Assembly (NCBI GenBank): GCA_965237775.1
Contig: OZ250155.1
Location: 248,001 to 312,000, forward strand
Direction: 5' to 3'
DNA: 64,000 nt
DNA from: CATOSP01 sp965237775
Lineage (GTDB): Bacteria > Chloroflexota > Dehalococcoidia > Lucifugimonadales > UBA3495
Position numbers and translations under genes: made by a program. Below, piece after piece: positions 51,828 through 60,359 of this stretch; the stretch's first letter is position 1, and each line of letters opens with the position of its first letter. Below the pieces are notes generated by a model that did not search any database, was not told where the DNA came from, and saw nothing but the letters and a program-made list of their open reading frames with translations.

Positions 51828-52744
51828 ATGCAACGGTTTCTGATACGCCGATTCATCATGATGATAATTACGCTGATTGCCGTATCAATGATTATCTTCA
51901 TTATGGCCCGCGTAGGCGGAGACCCCAGAGTGCTGCTTCTAGACGACCATGCTTCCAAAGACCAATGGGAGCGGCTTGGTAAAGAGCTGGGTTTGGACAA
52001 GCCCTACTACCACCAGTACGCTGTCTTTATAGGCGATGTCTTTAGAGGGGACTTTGGCGAGTCCATCAAACACAGGACGTGATGAGTGTAATCTCAACAC
52101 GTATATGGCCAACCATACAGCTCGGTGGAGGCGCCTTCTTATTGGCCTTGTTGGTCGGAATTCCCCTAGGCGTTCTTTCCGCAGTGATGCGTGGGACTGC
52201 CCTAGACCAGCTAGGTAGGGGGATAGCCTTGATAGGCCAAGCAGCCCCTTCCTTCTGGCTGGGCATCATGTTCATGTTCTTTTTCGCCGTAAAGTTGGGA
52301 TGGGTGCCTCCGTCTGGAAAAGGGGAGTGGAATAACATCATTCTTCCCATGGTCACCCTGGCATGGGGGGGGTTCCTGGCGGGCAGTCTGCGACTCATGC
52401 GCTCAGCGATGCTGGATGTGATGGACTCGGAGTACATAAAGTTAGCCAGGGCCAAAGGGCTACCGACTAGGGCTATAGTTTGGAAACACGCCTTTCGCAA
52501 TGCCTTGATCCCGCCGCTGACTTTGGCAGGCGTCTCCATGCCCGCCATCCTCACCGGCTCGATTACAACAGAATTGGTCTTCGCGTGGCCTGGCATGGGC
52601 CAATTGGCAGTCCAAGCACTCTTCTCCTCTGACTACGCCTTGCTTCAGGGACTGACCATCATGTTCACTCTGGGGTATGTGTTTATCGCGTTGTTGATCG
52701 ACATACTCTATGCCTATATAGACCCAAGAATACGGTATTCGTAA
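51828..52744 (+). CDS. DppB-type ABC permease, split by a one-base frameshift
   Basis: The first 84 residues (MQRFLIRRFIMMIITLIAVS, DQWERLGKELGLDKPYYHQY, GDFGESIKHR) end at TGA 52080-52082. One frame over, the protein continues DVMSVISTRIWPTIQLGGGA through the permease signature (ARAKGLPTRAIVWKHAFRNA) to DPRIRYS. A missing G in the GG at 52075-52076 explains it. Repaired, it is a normal ~305-residue DppB with six helices. The break makes importer function doubtful unless it is a sequence error. Confidence 0.82.
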
Positions 52745-52762
52745 ACGGCCAGGAGAAGATAG

Positions 52763-53797
52763 ATGGCCGACGCTACCACATTTGTGCCGACACGGCCGTT
52801 CTTGGAGCGGGTGCTCAGGGCTGTCCTGCGCTGGCGTCGGCCAGTTCTTATCATCCCGGTAATTGTGCTGACGTCTGTAGTGGTCGCGGGGATCACCGCA
52901 GACTGGATCGCGCCCCATGACCCCAACACAAACAACCTTAGAGACCGGCTCCTACCAGGATTCTGGGGAACGGAGGAGATCACCACCAAGACGGTAGTGG
53001 CGGCGGTGGAGATCGGGCTCGGCCACAAGCAGATTTCGGAGTTTGACGCCCTGAAGTTAAACCCCGACGCGGTTTTGGGAGACCAAGTTGATGTCGTAAC
53101 CCGGCAAGGCGGCAGCGCTAAGTACCTGCTGGGCACCGATCATCTGGGCAGGGACCTCTTGACCCGTATCATTTACGGGGCCCGCGTTTCTCTAGTGATG
53201 GCCGCGTTGACCCTGCTAGTGGGTGGCACTATGGGGACCGTGCTCGGACTCACCGCGGGCTGGTACGGGGGCTGGATTGACGAAATGGTTATGCGCCTGG
53301 TGGACATCATCTTGGCTCTACCCCTCATCCTGATTGCCCTGGTACTCGTAGTATCTCTGGGCTCGTCCTTCCAGCTAATCATCGTCATTATGGCGATAGC
53401 GATCTGGCCTCTCTTTACCCGCGTCGTCCGGGGCGAGGTGCTGCGCGTCAAGACGGCGGACTATGTCGCCTTGGCCCGTGTGGCGGGGGCGGGAACCTTG
53501 CGCATAATGTTTATCCACATCCTTCCTGGCATAGCGAATAGTGTGATCGTCGTCGCAACTCTGCTGGTGGGCGTTGTGATCCTCCTGGAGGCCGCGCTTA
53601 GCTTCCTGGGCGCAGGCGTTCCACCTCCCACGCCGGCATGGGGCTCCATGCTCTCAGAGGGGCGGGACCGTATCGCAATTGCATGGTGGATATCTTCACT
53701 TCCGGGGTTGGCCATCTTTGTCACCGTGTTGTCTTTGAACCTGTTCGGTGACTGGCTGCGGGACGCTCTGGACCCAAGGTTGCGCCAATTGGAGTGA
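52763..53797 (+). CDS. DppC-type ABC permease
   Basis: This is a 344-residue inner-membrane permease with an N-terminal helix (VLIIPVIVLTSVVVAGITAD), the LGTDHLGRDLLTRIIYGARV motif that opens the transport domain, and the ATPase-contacting EAA loop region (ADYVALARVAGAGTLRIMFI). A ~50-residue hydrophilic insert between the first helix and LGTDHLGRD (GFWGTEEITTKTVVAAVEIG onward) is longer than in classic DppC. No ATPase genes follow; a terminator lies 39 bases after the stop. Confidence 0.9.
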   Translation: MADATTFVPTRPFLERVLRAVLRWRRPVLIIPVIVLTSVVVAGITADWIAPHDPNTNNLRDRLLPGFWGTEEITTKTVVAAVEIGLGHKQISEFDALKLNPDAVLGDQVDVVTRQGGSAKYLLGTDHLGRDLLTRIIYGARVSLVMAALTLLVGGTMGTVLGLTAGWYGGWIDEMVMRLVDIILALPLILIALVLVVSLGSSFQLIIVIMAIAIWPLFTRVVRGEVLRVKTADYVALARVAGAGTLRIMFIHILPGIANSVIVVATLLVGVVILLEAALSFLGAGVPPPTPAWGSMLSEGRDRIAIAWWISSLPGLAIFVTVLSLNLFGDWLRDALDPRLRQLE

Positions 53798-53835
53798 CGT
53801 ACCGGGCCAAGTCCAGACGTGTCAAGATAAAGAAT

Positions 53836-53865
53836 AGCCGGGAGAGAGATTCTGCCCGGCTTTTC
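53836..53865 (+). terminator. Intrinsic terminator of the ABC transporter operon
   Basis: AGCCGGG (53836-53842) pairs with CCCGGCT (53855-53861) around a 12-base loop, followed by TTTCT. It ends the operon and confirms that DppD/DppF-like ATPases are not part of it. Confidence 0.85.
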
Positions 53866-53956
53866 TGTTGGCTGACAGTGCCTTATTGACCTCGCCAGAC
53901 CCCGGTTGTACGCTCGAAGTGTCTTTATTGAAAATGCATTTCAGTCTGGAGGCGCA

Positions 53957-54375
53957 ATGTCACTGAATACTTATCTCACCTTTGAAAGCAACTGCCGCGA
54001 GGTGTTCGAGTTCTACCGCTCCGTCTTCGGAGGCGAGTTCGCCAACATGGTTACCTTCCGGGAGGGTCCTCCAGAATGGGCATTCCGGAAGAAGAACTGG
54101 ACCGGATCATGCACGTTACGTTGCCCATCGGTTCCAGCGCGCTCATGGGTAGCGACAGTTCCTCCGCCTTCGGTCCCCCTCCGGTGGCCGGGAACAACTT
54201 CTACATCTCTTTCTCGGCGGAAACCCGGGAAGAGGCCGATGCCCGTTTTGCGAAGCTGTCCCAGGGCGGCGAGGTGGAGATGGAGATGCAGGACATGTTT
54301 TGGGGGGCTTACTTCGGATCGCTCAAGGACAAGTTCGGCATCAAATGGCAGGTAAGCCACGGGGACGCCGAGTAG
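53957..54375 (+). CDS. VOC-family (PhnB/glyoxalase-like) protein, split by a one-base frameshift
   Basis: GGAGG precedes ATG 53957. MSLNTYLTFESNCREVFEFY, RSVFGGEFANMVTFREGPPE is the start of a PhnB/YjdN-type VOC protein. At 54074-54076 one A is missing; in the next frame MGIPEEELDRIMHVTLPIGS, ALMGSDSSSAFGPP and MFWGAYFGSLKDKFGIKWQV complete a ~140-residue fold. The family binds metals and small substrates; no specific function is known. Sequencing error and real decay are both possible. Confidence 0.78.
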
Positions 54376-54414
54376 GAAGTTTCTCCTACCCGGCGTCAGG
54401 CCGCGGTTCCGGAG

Positions 54415-54771
54415 TTACGTTCCCGGGCTAGAGGGCGGCTGGAGAAGCCTCCCAATTTCGGACTGCAGCACCGGCAATCTGGTTTGGACCACGTCCCATA
54501 CTAGACGGTCGTCCACGTCGGCGTAGCCATGAATCAGGATGTTGTGAAAGGCGATAATTCTTCCATGCTCCGTGATGCAGCCTACCAAGTCCGGGTCGGT
54601 CCGTGCCAACCGCCCCACGGCCTCACCGATGATTTCGAACTCACGCTCTACCGCGGCTCGTAACATCGCGTCCTGTTGATAGTCCAGGAATTGCTTACCA
54701 TTGGTGAAGTCGGCTGACAGCGAGACAGCACGCCACATGTCGTGGAGGAGTTTCCGTGATTCAAGCTGCAT
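54415..54771 (-). CDS. HepT-like (DUF86/HEPN) protein
   Basis: This is a 118-residue HEPN helical protein: LDYQQDAMLRAAVEREFEII, GEAVGRLARTDPDLV and the active-site region IIAFHNILIHGYADVDDRLV. HepT RNases normally show RNxxxH there; the arginine is replaced by histidine (HNILIH), which may weaken RNase activity. It overlaps the upstream MntA-like gene by 11 bases, as in MntA-HepT toxin-antitoxin pairs. Confidence 0.85.
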   Translation of the reverse strand: MQLESRKLLHDMWRAVSLSADFTNGKQFLDYQQDAMLRAAVEREFEIIGEAVGRLARTDPDLVGCITEHGRIIAFHNILIHGYADVDDRLVWDVVQTRLPVLQSEIGRLLQPPSSPGT

Positions 54772-55069
54772 ATATCAGCGTCTTGCTCCGCTGTACCGAC
54801 TCCCTGAAATAGGGATTCTTGATAGCGGAATCTACGACTAGGTCCACCGGCACCCCGAACAGTCCCTCCAGCCCTTCCAAAAGCCCGAAGTAGGCGTCAG
54901 CATACCCACCCGCATCAAATGGATGGAACTCCACAAGAAAGTTCATGTCGCTCTCCCCAGGAATATACCTTGAGGTGAACGTGGACCCAAAGGCTTCGAG
55001 CCGAAGGACCCCGTAAAGACGGCATAATTCTCCAAGCTCGGGTATTAGCGCTTGAACGATCAAAACCAC
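54761..55069 (-). CDS. MntA-like minimal nucleotidyltransferase
   Basis: This 102-residue MNT-type protein has the nucleotidyltransferase motif as FGSTFTSRYIPGESDMNFLV. The usual second aspartate of GS..D-x-D is asparagine (SDMN), so catalysis may be lost. The remainder (YFGLLEGLEGLFGVPVDLVV) fits the family. In known systems MntA neutralises HepT by AMPylation. Here both partners carry changes at key positions. It is upstream of and overlapping hepT. Confidence 0.8.
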   Translation of the reverse strand: MVLIVQALIPELGELCRLYGVLRLEAFGSTFTSRYIPGESDMNFLVEFHPFDAGGYADAYFGLLEGLEGLFGVPVDLVVDSAIKNPYFRESVQRSKTLIYAA

Positions 55070-55180
55070 TCAGGGTTCTCCAAGCGTGGCGGTATCGGAT
55101 GGGCAGACGTTACCTTCCAGGTTGGTCCTTGCATTAAACCCGAAAGGAAAATAGGACGCGCCGATCATACTTTACCTTGT

Positions 55181-55555
55181 CTACCCGGCGTCGAAACCCG
55201 TCTCCGCTGCCCAGGCTTGGACGCCTCGCCGGAAGGCCAGCGCGCCCATGGGCATAATCACGGCTTGCAGGGCTTCCAGGATCTCTTGCGGGGTCGCGCC
55301 CTCCTGCAGGGCCACGCGGACATGAGCTTGTATCTGCTCGACGTCGGCCCGCAACGCAGCCTCCACCGCTATCTGTAGAAGCTCTTTCGTCTTCCGGTCC
55401 AATGTGCGCTGGCCGGTGTACGTGGCATCGATGAATTCATTGTACTTCTTGGCCCATTCCAGGTCCGCCACCGCCATGATGCGGTGCATCTCCAGGGTGT
55501 AGCCCCGGTCTTGTTGGGTGCGCTGAAGGAAGGCCTGTGCTTCGTCGGTAGACAT
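55181..55555 (-). CDS. Carboxymuconolactone decarboxylase (CMD/AhpD-like) family protein
   Basis: This is a 124-residue helical CMD-domain protein: YNEFIDATYTGQRTLDRKTK, ELLQIAVEAALRADVEQIQA, HVRVALQEGATPQEILEALQ. The CxxC redox pair of AhpD is absent, so peroxidase activity is unlikely; a decarboxylase- or lactonase-like or unknown role remains. It precedes the SIS-domain gene's 3' side on the same strand, separated by 36 bases. Confidence 0.85.
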   Translation of the reverse strand: MSTDEAQAFLQRTQQDRGYTLEMHRIMAVADLEWAKKYNEFIDATYTGQRTLDRKTKELLQIAVEAALRADVEQIQAHVRVALQEGATPQEILEALQAVIMPMGALAFRRGVQAWAAETGFDAG

Positions 55556-55591
55556 ACTGTGCGCTCCTCGTGTTCTAATGTTGGGATTCGC

Positions 55592-56698
55592 CTATAGATC
55601 GTAATGCTTTCGGGCGGCGGCCTGGGCCGGGTTGTCCTGCTGGAACAGGTCGGGGTGCCTTCCCCTGGCCAGCGCGAGATAGTATGTGAATAGCTGCAAC
55701 GGCGCGACGTAGACCAACGGGCTCCAGAATTCGTCCTCCTCAGGCAAGGTGAAAGTCTCGGTAGCCAATGCCGTCAGGTCCGAGTCTCCCCGCTGCACCA
55801 ATGCCCAGACCGGCGCGCCCACCTCAGCCGAAGCCCTGGCTATGTTCTTTGCCCGTTCGTAACCTGCTCCCGGCGGAGACACCAGGGTAACCAAGCACTC
55901 CGAGTTGACGGAACAGAACGGCCCGTGAAGTAGTTGCTCAATTTGAAGTCCCTCGGTATCGCAACCGCTGGTCTCCTTGATTTTCAGCGCCACCTCATAG
56001 GAGTTGGCGGCATTGCCGCCCCATCCGGCGCAGATGAAGCGCCTTTGAGCTTGAAAGCGGACCGCCGCCTGGTCTACTTCATTTGAGCGTGCCAGTACTT
56101 CCGCGATCTTGCCGGGGACTTCGCCTAGCGACGCCCTTAGCAATGGCAACGCTTCCTCGTCGCCGGTACGTTCACCCATCGCCAGAGCCAGCATGGCCAG
56201 CACGGACAATGCTGTCGTGTAGCTGATCGTAAACGCGGCGGAACGCTCGGGTTCGACCGTCTGGAGCATCACGTCGGCGGTTTGCACCCTCGGTCCAGGG
56301 CCGGTGGAGGTGACGCAGACGACAAACGCCCCCGCGGCCTTCGCCATCTCCAGGGCCAGGAACGAGTAGGTCTTGGTCCCGCGGTGGCTGATGATTACAA
56401 CCGCGTCGTTGCCGGTTAGCCTGGGAGGAGAAGAGTAGAACTCGAAGGAGTGCCAGGCCTGGACTTGCATGGACTCCCCCACCAAGCGGCGGAACCATGT
56501 TTCCGCCACCAGGGCAGCATGCCACGAAGTGCCAATTCCGACCAGGTGCAACCTTCGTTTCCCGGCGGCCATTGCCGCTACCTCTTCCGTCTGGTCTGCG
56601 TGCTTGCCCAACATGTCCTGGATTGCCTGGGGTTGGGCAACGATGGCGTCGTGCATGAAGTAGGGATGCCCTTGCCGCGCCTCTGCCTGTTGTGTCAT
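55592..56698 (-). CDS. SIS-domain sugar isomerase/deglycase-like protein
   Basis: Two SIS (sugar isomerase) domains are visible, as in the C-terminal half of GlmS and in FrlB/AgaS-type enzymes, with no glutaminase domain: HLVGIGTSWHAALVAETWFR, DAVVIISHRGTKTYSFLALE, ERSAAFTISYTTALSVLAML, then FICAGWGGNAANSYEVALKI and EGLQIEQLLHGPFCSVNSEC. It probably acts on a phosphorylated amino sugar or glycated amine. 368 residues. It is divergent from the methyltransferase at 56782. Confidence 0.87.
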   Translation of the reverse strand: MTQQAEARQGHPYFMHDAIVAQPQAIQDMLGKHADQTEEVAAMAAGKRRLHLVGIGTSWHAALVAETWFRRLVGESMQVQAWHSFEFYSSPPRLTGNDAVVIISHRGTKTYSFLALEMAKAAGAFVVCVTSTGPGPRVQTADVMLQTVEPERSAAFTISYTTALSVLAMLALAMGERTGDEEALPLLRASLGEVPGKIAEVLARSNEVDQAAVRFQAQRRFICAGWGGNAANSYEVALKIKETSGCDTEGLQIEQLLHGPFCSVNSECLVTLVSPPGAGYERAKNIARASAEVGAPVWALVQRGDSDLTALATETFTLPEEDEFWSPLVYVAPLQLFTYYLALARGRHPDLFQQDNPAQAAARKHYDL

Positions 56699-56781
56699 TC
56701 CGCCTGCCTCGTAGAGATATTCGGTATACGTAAGGACTCTTCCGGGACAATTGTATCCCCACCTTCTGGCGACCCGCCAGC

Positions 56782-57504
56782 ATGGTACAATTTATCTCAC
56801 CAGGAGACTCCCGCCCATGTGGCCCCCGGCGTCTCCCCAGTCACCTCTCCAGGAGGCCCGCCACGACAAGGTCCTACCCGCCAGACGCTTTCCAACGAGA
56901 GGACGAAGGTAACGACGCCGTCTTCTACACCCAGCCCAGGTTGGTCGTGCACATCGACGAAGTCGCCATCGCCACGGTGAGCAAGATTTTCCGCGACTAC
57001 ATCCCCGTGAACTCCGTCGTGCTCGATCTGATGAGTAGCTGGCGCTCCCATTGGCCCGAGGGCCACTCCAAGAGGAGGCTGATTGGCCTGGGTCTAAACG
57101 CCGTGGAAATGCAGGACAACCCCGATCTGAATGATTACGTGGTCCACGACGTGAACCGCAATCCGGCCCTTCCTTTCGACGACGACACATTCGACGCAGC
57201 TGTTATTACCGTGTCGGCCCAATACCTGATAAAACCTGTGGAAACCTTCGCACACGTGAACAGGGTCCTGAAGCCGGGCGGAATTTTCATCGTGACATTT
57301 TCCAACCGCATGTTCCCCACCAAGGCGGTCCGTATTTGGAGGGCCTCCAGCGACCGGGGCCGCATGGAGGTAGTCGCCTCTTACATGGACCAGGCCGGGA
57401 ACTTCGAGGAGATTCGAGGCGGTTTTGCAAACCCGGATGAAAGCCCGCCGGGAGACCCGATTTTCATGGTAATCGCGAAAAAAGCGTCCGATAGCCTGGT
57501 GTAG
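56782..57504 (+). CDS. SAM-dependent methyltransferase (class I, Methyltransf_11-like)
   Basis: The body is a class I methyltransferase of a type with SYPPDAFQREDEGNDAVFYT, QPRLVVHIDEVAIATVSKIF, motif I VNSVVLDLMSSWRSHWP, acidic loop LPFDDDTFDAAVITVSAQYL and VLKPGGIFIVTFSNRMFPTK. The first ~30 residues from ATG 56782 (SRPCGPRRLPSHLSRRPATT) look noncoding. A better Shine-Dalgarno (AGGAG) precedes ATG 56817 in another frame, whose ARHDK would join SYPPDAF if one G were removed near 56871, so a frameshift close to the start is possible. It sits three bases before nadE. Confidence 0.8.
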   Translation: MVQFISPGDSRPCGPRRLPSHLSRRPATTRSYPPDAFQREDEGNDAVFYTQPRLVVHIDEVAIATVSKIFRDYIPVNSVVLDLMSSWRSHWPEGHSKRRLIGLGLNAVEMQDNPDLNDYVVHDVNRNPALPFDDDTFDAAVITVSAQYLIKPVETFAHVNRVLKPGGIFIVTFSNRMFPTKAVRIWRASSDRGRMEVVASYMDQAGNFEEIRGGFANPDESPPGDPIFMVIAKKASDSLV

Positions 57505-57506
57505 AG

Positions 57507-59249
57507 ATGGCAAGGACGTTTCGCCTGGCCCTGGCCCAAATCAACACCACCGTTGGGGACATACCGGGGAATACAGCCAAGATCATCGACTACGTGGAGC
57601 GCGCCCGGGAAGCCCAGGCCGACCTGGTGGCTTTCCCTGAGCTTGCCATTACCGGCTATCCGCCGGAAGACTTGCTATTCAAGACCTCTTTCCTACAGGC
57701 GAACGAAGAGGCTATGAAGCAGGTGATCGCGGCGGCAAAGGGGATCGCGGTGGTGGTGGGCTACGTACAGGTGGGTCCGGACATCGCCAACGCCGCCGCA
57801 GTTGGGTACGACGGCCGGTTGATCGACAGCTACCGAAAGATGTACCTGCCGAATTACGGAGTGTTCGACGAAGACCGGTACTTCCGTAGGGGCGAGACCT
57901 GCCCGGTCTACACCATCAGCGGCGCCGGGGTTGGTGTGAGCATCTGCGAGGACATATGGTACCCGGTCGGGCCGATTGCCGTTCAAAGAGAGGCCGGAGC
58001 CGAACTCATCGTCAACATCAACGGGTCGCCGTTCCATGCGGGTAAACGAGTGTACCGGGAGAAGATGATCGCCACTCGCGCGTCGGACAACGAGCTGATC
58101 GTGGCGTATCTGAACCTGGTGGGCGGCCAAGACGAACTGATATTCGACGGGTCCAGCCTGGTATGCGACGCGGCCGGCGAACTGATAGCCCGCGGCCCCG
58201 CCTTTGAAGAGACTCTGATGGTCACCGACCTTGACATCGAATCTGTGTTCCGGTCCCGGCTGCGTGACCCGCGTCCCCGCAAGGAAAACCCTACAATCCT
58301 CCGTGAAATCGGCGAGCCACGTACCTTCCACGTGTCGTCCTTTGAACCAACTGCGAAAGAGGACTGTGCATCGTCTTCACTTTGCGAAGAGCTGGACTAC
58401 GTGGAGGAAGTTTACCGGGCCCTCGTGCTGGGAACGCGGGACTATGTCAGGAAGTCGGGATTCACCAAGGCCGTTATCGGGCTATCGGGAGGGATCGACT
58501 CCGCTTTGACCGCGGTGGTGGCAGCCGACGCTCTGGGACCTGACAATGTGGTGGGGGTGGGTATGCCGTCCCGATACTCCTCGGAAGGCAGCATTAGCGA
58601 CTCCAAGGAGTTGGCCGACCGTCTGGGAATAGACTTCTGGGTGGTCCCGATAGAACCGGCACACCTGGCCTTCACGGGAATGCTGGAGAAGCGCTTCGAA
58701 GGGACCGAGTCCAATGTGGCGGAGGAAAACGTTCAAGCCCGGATACGGGGCAACGTGATTATGACCATCTCCAACAAATTCGGCTGGATCGTGCTGACCA
58801 CCGGGAACAAGAGTGAGATGGCCATGGGTTACGCCACTCTATACGGCGATATGGCAGGTGGGTTTGCCGTCATCAAGGACGTGCCCAAGACCCTGGTTTA
58901 CCAGTTGTGCCGATGGCGGAACCAACATGGGGACCCCCACCCGGTTATTCCCGAATCCATTATCGACAAGCCGCCCAGCGCCGAGTTGCGTCCCGATCAG
59001 ACCGACCAGGACACCCTGCCTCCCTACGAGACGTTGGACCCGATCGTCAAAGCCTACGTGGAAGAAGACTACAGCCTGCCGGAGATGGTCGCAATGGGCC
59101 ACGATGAGGCATCGGTACGCCAGGTCATCTCTTTTGTGGACCGGAACGAATACAAGCGCCGCCAAGCGCCGCCCGGCGTGAAGATCACCCCGCGGGCTTT
59201 CGGCAAAGATCGTAGGCTGCCTATCGTCAACCGCTACCGGCAGACGTAG
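57507..59249 (+). CDS. nadE: Glutamine-dependent NAD+ synthetase
   Basis: This is the final step of NAD synthesis, amidating deamido-NAD with glutamine nitrogen. The N-terminal nitrilase-type glutaminase has Glu in VAFPELAITGYPPEDLL, Lys in YRKMYLPNYGVFDEDR and Cys in GVGVSICEDIWYPVGP. The C-terminal synthetase has the PP-loop VIGLSGGIDSALTAVVA, PSRYSSEGSISDSKELADRL and LTTGNKSEMAMGYATLYGDM. 580 residues, normal. The end RLPIVNRYRQT is duplicated downstream at 59826-59861. Confidence 0.95.
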   Translation: MARTFRLALAQINTTVGDIPGNTAKIIDYVERAREAQADLVAFPELAITGYPPEDLLFKTSFLQANEEAMKQVIAAAKGIAVVVGYVQVGPDIANAAAVGYDGRLIDSYRKMYLPNYGVFDEDRYFRRGETCPVYTISGAGVGVSICEDIWYPVGPIAVQREAGAELIVNINGSPFHAGKRVYREKMIATRASDNELIVAYLNLVGGQDELIFDGSSLVCDAAGELIARGPAFEETLMVTDLDIESVFRSRLRDPRPRKENPTILREIGEPRTFHVSSFEPTAKEDCASSSLCEELDYVEEVYRALVLGTRDYVRKSGFTKAVIGLSGGIDSALTAVVAADALGPDNVVGVGMPSRYSSEGSISDSKELADRLGIDFWVVPIEPAHLAFTGMLEKRFEGTESNVAEENVQARIRGNVIMTISNKFGWIVLTTGNKSEMAMGYATLYGDMAGGFAVIKDVPKTLVYQLCRWRNQHGDPHPVIPESIIDKPPSAELRPDQTDQDTLPPYETLDPIVKAYVEEDYSLPEMVAMGHDEASVRQVISFVDRNEYKRRQAPPGVKITPRAFGKDRRLPIVNRYRQT

Positions 59250-59861
59250 AGAATGCCTCGGCTCCCCGCCTGCAACGTGGATGGATTATCCGCCCAGTTT
59301 CCCAATGTCCGCTGGCGAAACGCTCTGCACGCCGCATTGGAAGTCCCCGTTATGGTCAAGCTGCTGGCCATTCCGGTGGGCAAGAGAATTCTCCAGATCG
59401 GGTGTGGAAGGGGTACCGCTCTCCCATCTTTGACAGATCTATGCCGCCCCACAAATCTCACGGGGATCGACATTGACGGAGATGCCTTGGCGGATGCGGC
59501 GCAACTGTTGGGAGCCGGGAGCGTTAACACCGAGCTAGTCCGCGCAGATGTGCGGGACATGCCGTTCCAGAACCAATCTTTCGACATAGCAATCGATTTT
59601 GGAACAAGCTACCACACTTCGAATCCCCACCGAGCGTTGAAGGAGATTGCGAGGGTCCTCGCCGTGGGGGGAATGCTGGTCCACGAGACAATGTTGGGGC
59701 AGTTGCTTTCCCATCCCACGCGGTTCTACCGCCAGAAATTGTGCTGGGATACTGTGCCATCCCTCGTGACGGGCCGCAACGCGGCGCTCTGGGCCACGCG
59801 AATCCGCAAGTAGCCGCCGGTTCCGCGTCTGCCCATCGTCAACCGCTACCGGCAGACCTGA
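59217..59861 (+). repeat. Direct duplication of the nadE 3' end flanking a methyltransferase gene
   Basis: CTGCC(T/C)ATCGTCAACCGC.. continuing to CGGCAGAC occurs at 59217-59245 and 59829-59857 with 28 of 29 bases identical. The downstream copy (59826-59861) still encodes RLPIVNRYRQT plus a stop (TGA), i.e. a complete alternative nadE C-terminus, but is separated from nadE by the 59253-59813 gene. The layout looks like insertion of a ~612-bp segment at the nadE 3' end with target duplication. Confidence 0.75.
59253..59813 (+). CDS. SAM-dependent methyltransferase inserted at the nadE 3' end
   Basis: This is a short class I methyltransferase of 186 residues: motif I GKRILQIGCGRGTALPSL, acidic motif GIDIDGDALADAAQLL, VRADVRDMPFQNQSFDIAID and EIARVLAVGGMLVHETM. 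It is smaller than most relatives, but the Rossmann core is complete. It lies three bases after nadE, between two copies of the nadE 3' end, so it is likely a recent arrival. The substrate is unknown. Confidence 0.82.
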   Translation: MPRLPACNVDGLSAQFPNVRWRNALHAALEVPVMVKLLAIPVGKRILQIGCGRGTALPSLTDLCRPTNLTGIDIDGDALADAAQLLGAGSVNTELVRADVRDMPFQNQSFDIAIDFGTSYHTSNPHRALKEIARVLAVGGMLVHETMLGQLLSHPTRFYRQKLCWDTVPSLVTGRNAALWATRIRK

Positions 59862-59870
59862 TGCCGGGGG

Positions 59871-60335
59871 CTAGTCCACCACTTGGACGATCATCTCGAT
59901 CTCCACGCAGCAGTTGAGCGGCAGGCTTCCCATCCCCACGGCGGACCGGGCGTGCCGGCCTTGCTCCCCGAATAGCTCAACCAACAGGTCGGACGCGCCG
60001 TTGCCGACCAGGAACTGCCGGTCGAAGTCCTCGGTTGCGTTGACCATCACGAGCAGCTTGACCACCCGTTTGACCTTCTCCAGGTCCCCTACAGCCTCTT
60101 TCACACTGGTGAGGCAGTTAATCATCGCCAACCGAGCCGACTCATATCCCTGCTCGATGGTCACATCACGGCCCACCTTGCCGGAGTTCAGCAGCATGCC
60201 GTCTGGCTGGCGCGGCAAGTGTCCCGCCACGAAAAGAAGGTCCCCAACTCGCACAGATGGAACGAAATTGCCAATGGTAGGACTCTGCGGGACCAGGTCC
60301 AGGCCCATCTCCGCCAGCTTTTCTTCAATAGTCAT
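59871..60335 (-). CDS. RidA/YjgF-family protein
   Basis: This is a 154-residue Rid protein of the longer subgroup: MTIEEKLAEMGLDLVPQSPT, GNFVPSVRVGDLLFVAGHLP, EQGYESARLAMINCLTSVKE, RVVKLLVMVNATEDFDRQFL and HARSAVGMGSLPLNCCVEIE, keeping the arginine that binds the imine carboxylate in RidA. It probably deaminates reactive enamines or imines. It converges with the methyltransferase gene and lies 24 bases downstream of the moeA-PBP gene on the same strand. Confidence 0.88.
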   Translation of the reverse strand: MTIEEKLAEMGLDLVPQSPTIGNFVPSVRVGDLLFVAGHLPRQPDGMLLNSGKVGRDVTIEQGYESARLAMINCLTSVKEAVGDLEKVKRVVKLLVMVNATEDFDRQFLVGNGASDLLVELFGEQGRHARSAVGMGSLPLNCCVEIEMIVQVVD

Positions 60336-60359
60336 AGCGCACCTCCGGGAGTCCAGGCC

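Noticed and set aside
52071..52085. TGA in the dppB gene as a third selenocysteine codon
   Set aside because: The downstream coding sequence is in a different frame, so a frameshift and not recoding is needed; DppB has no conserved Cys there.
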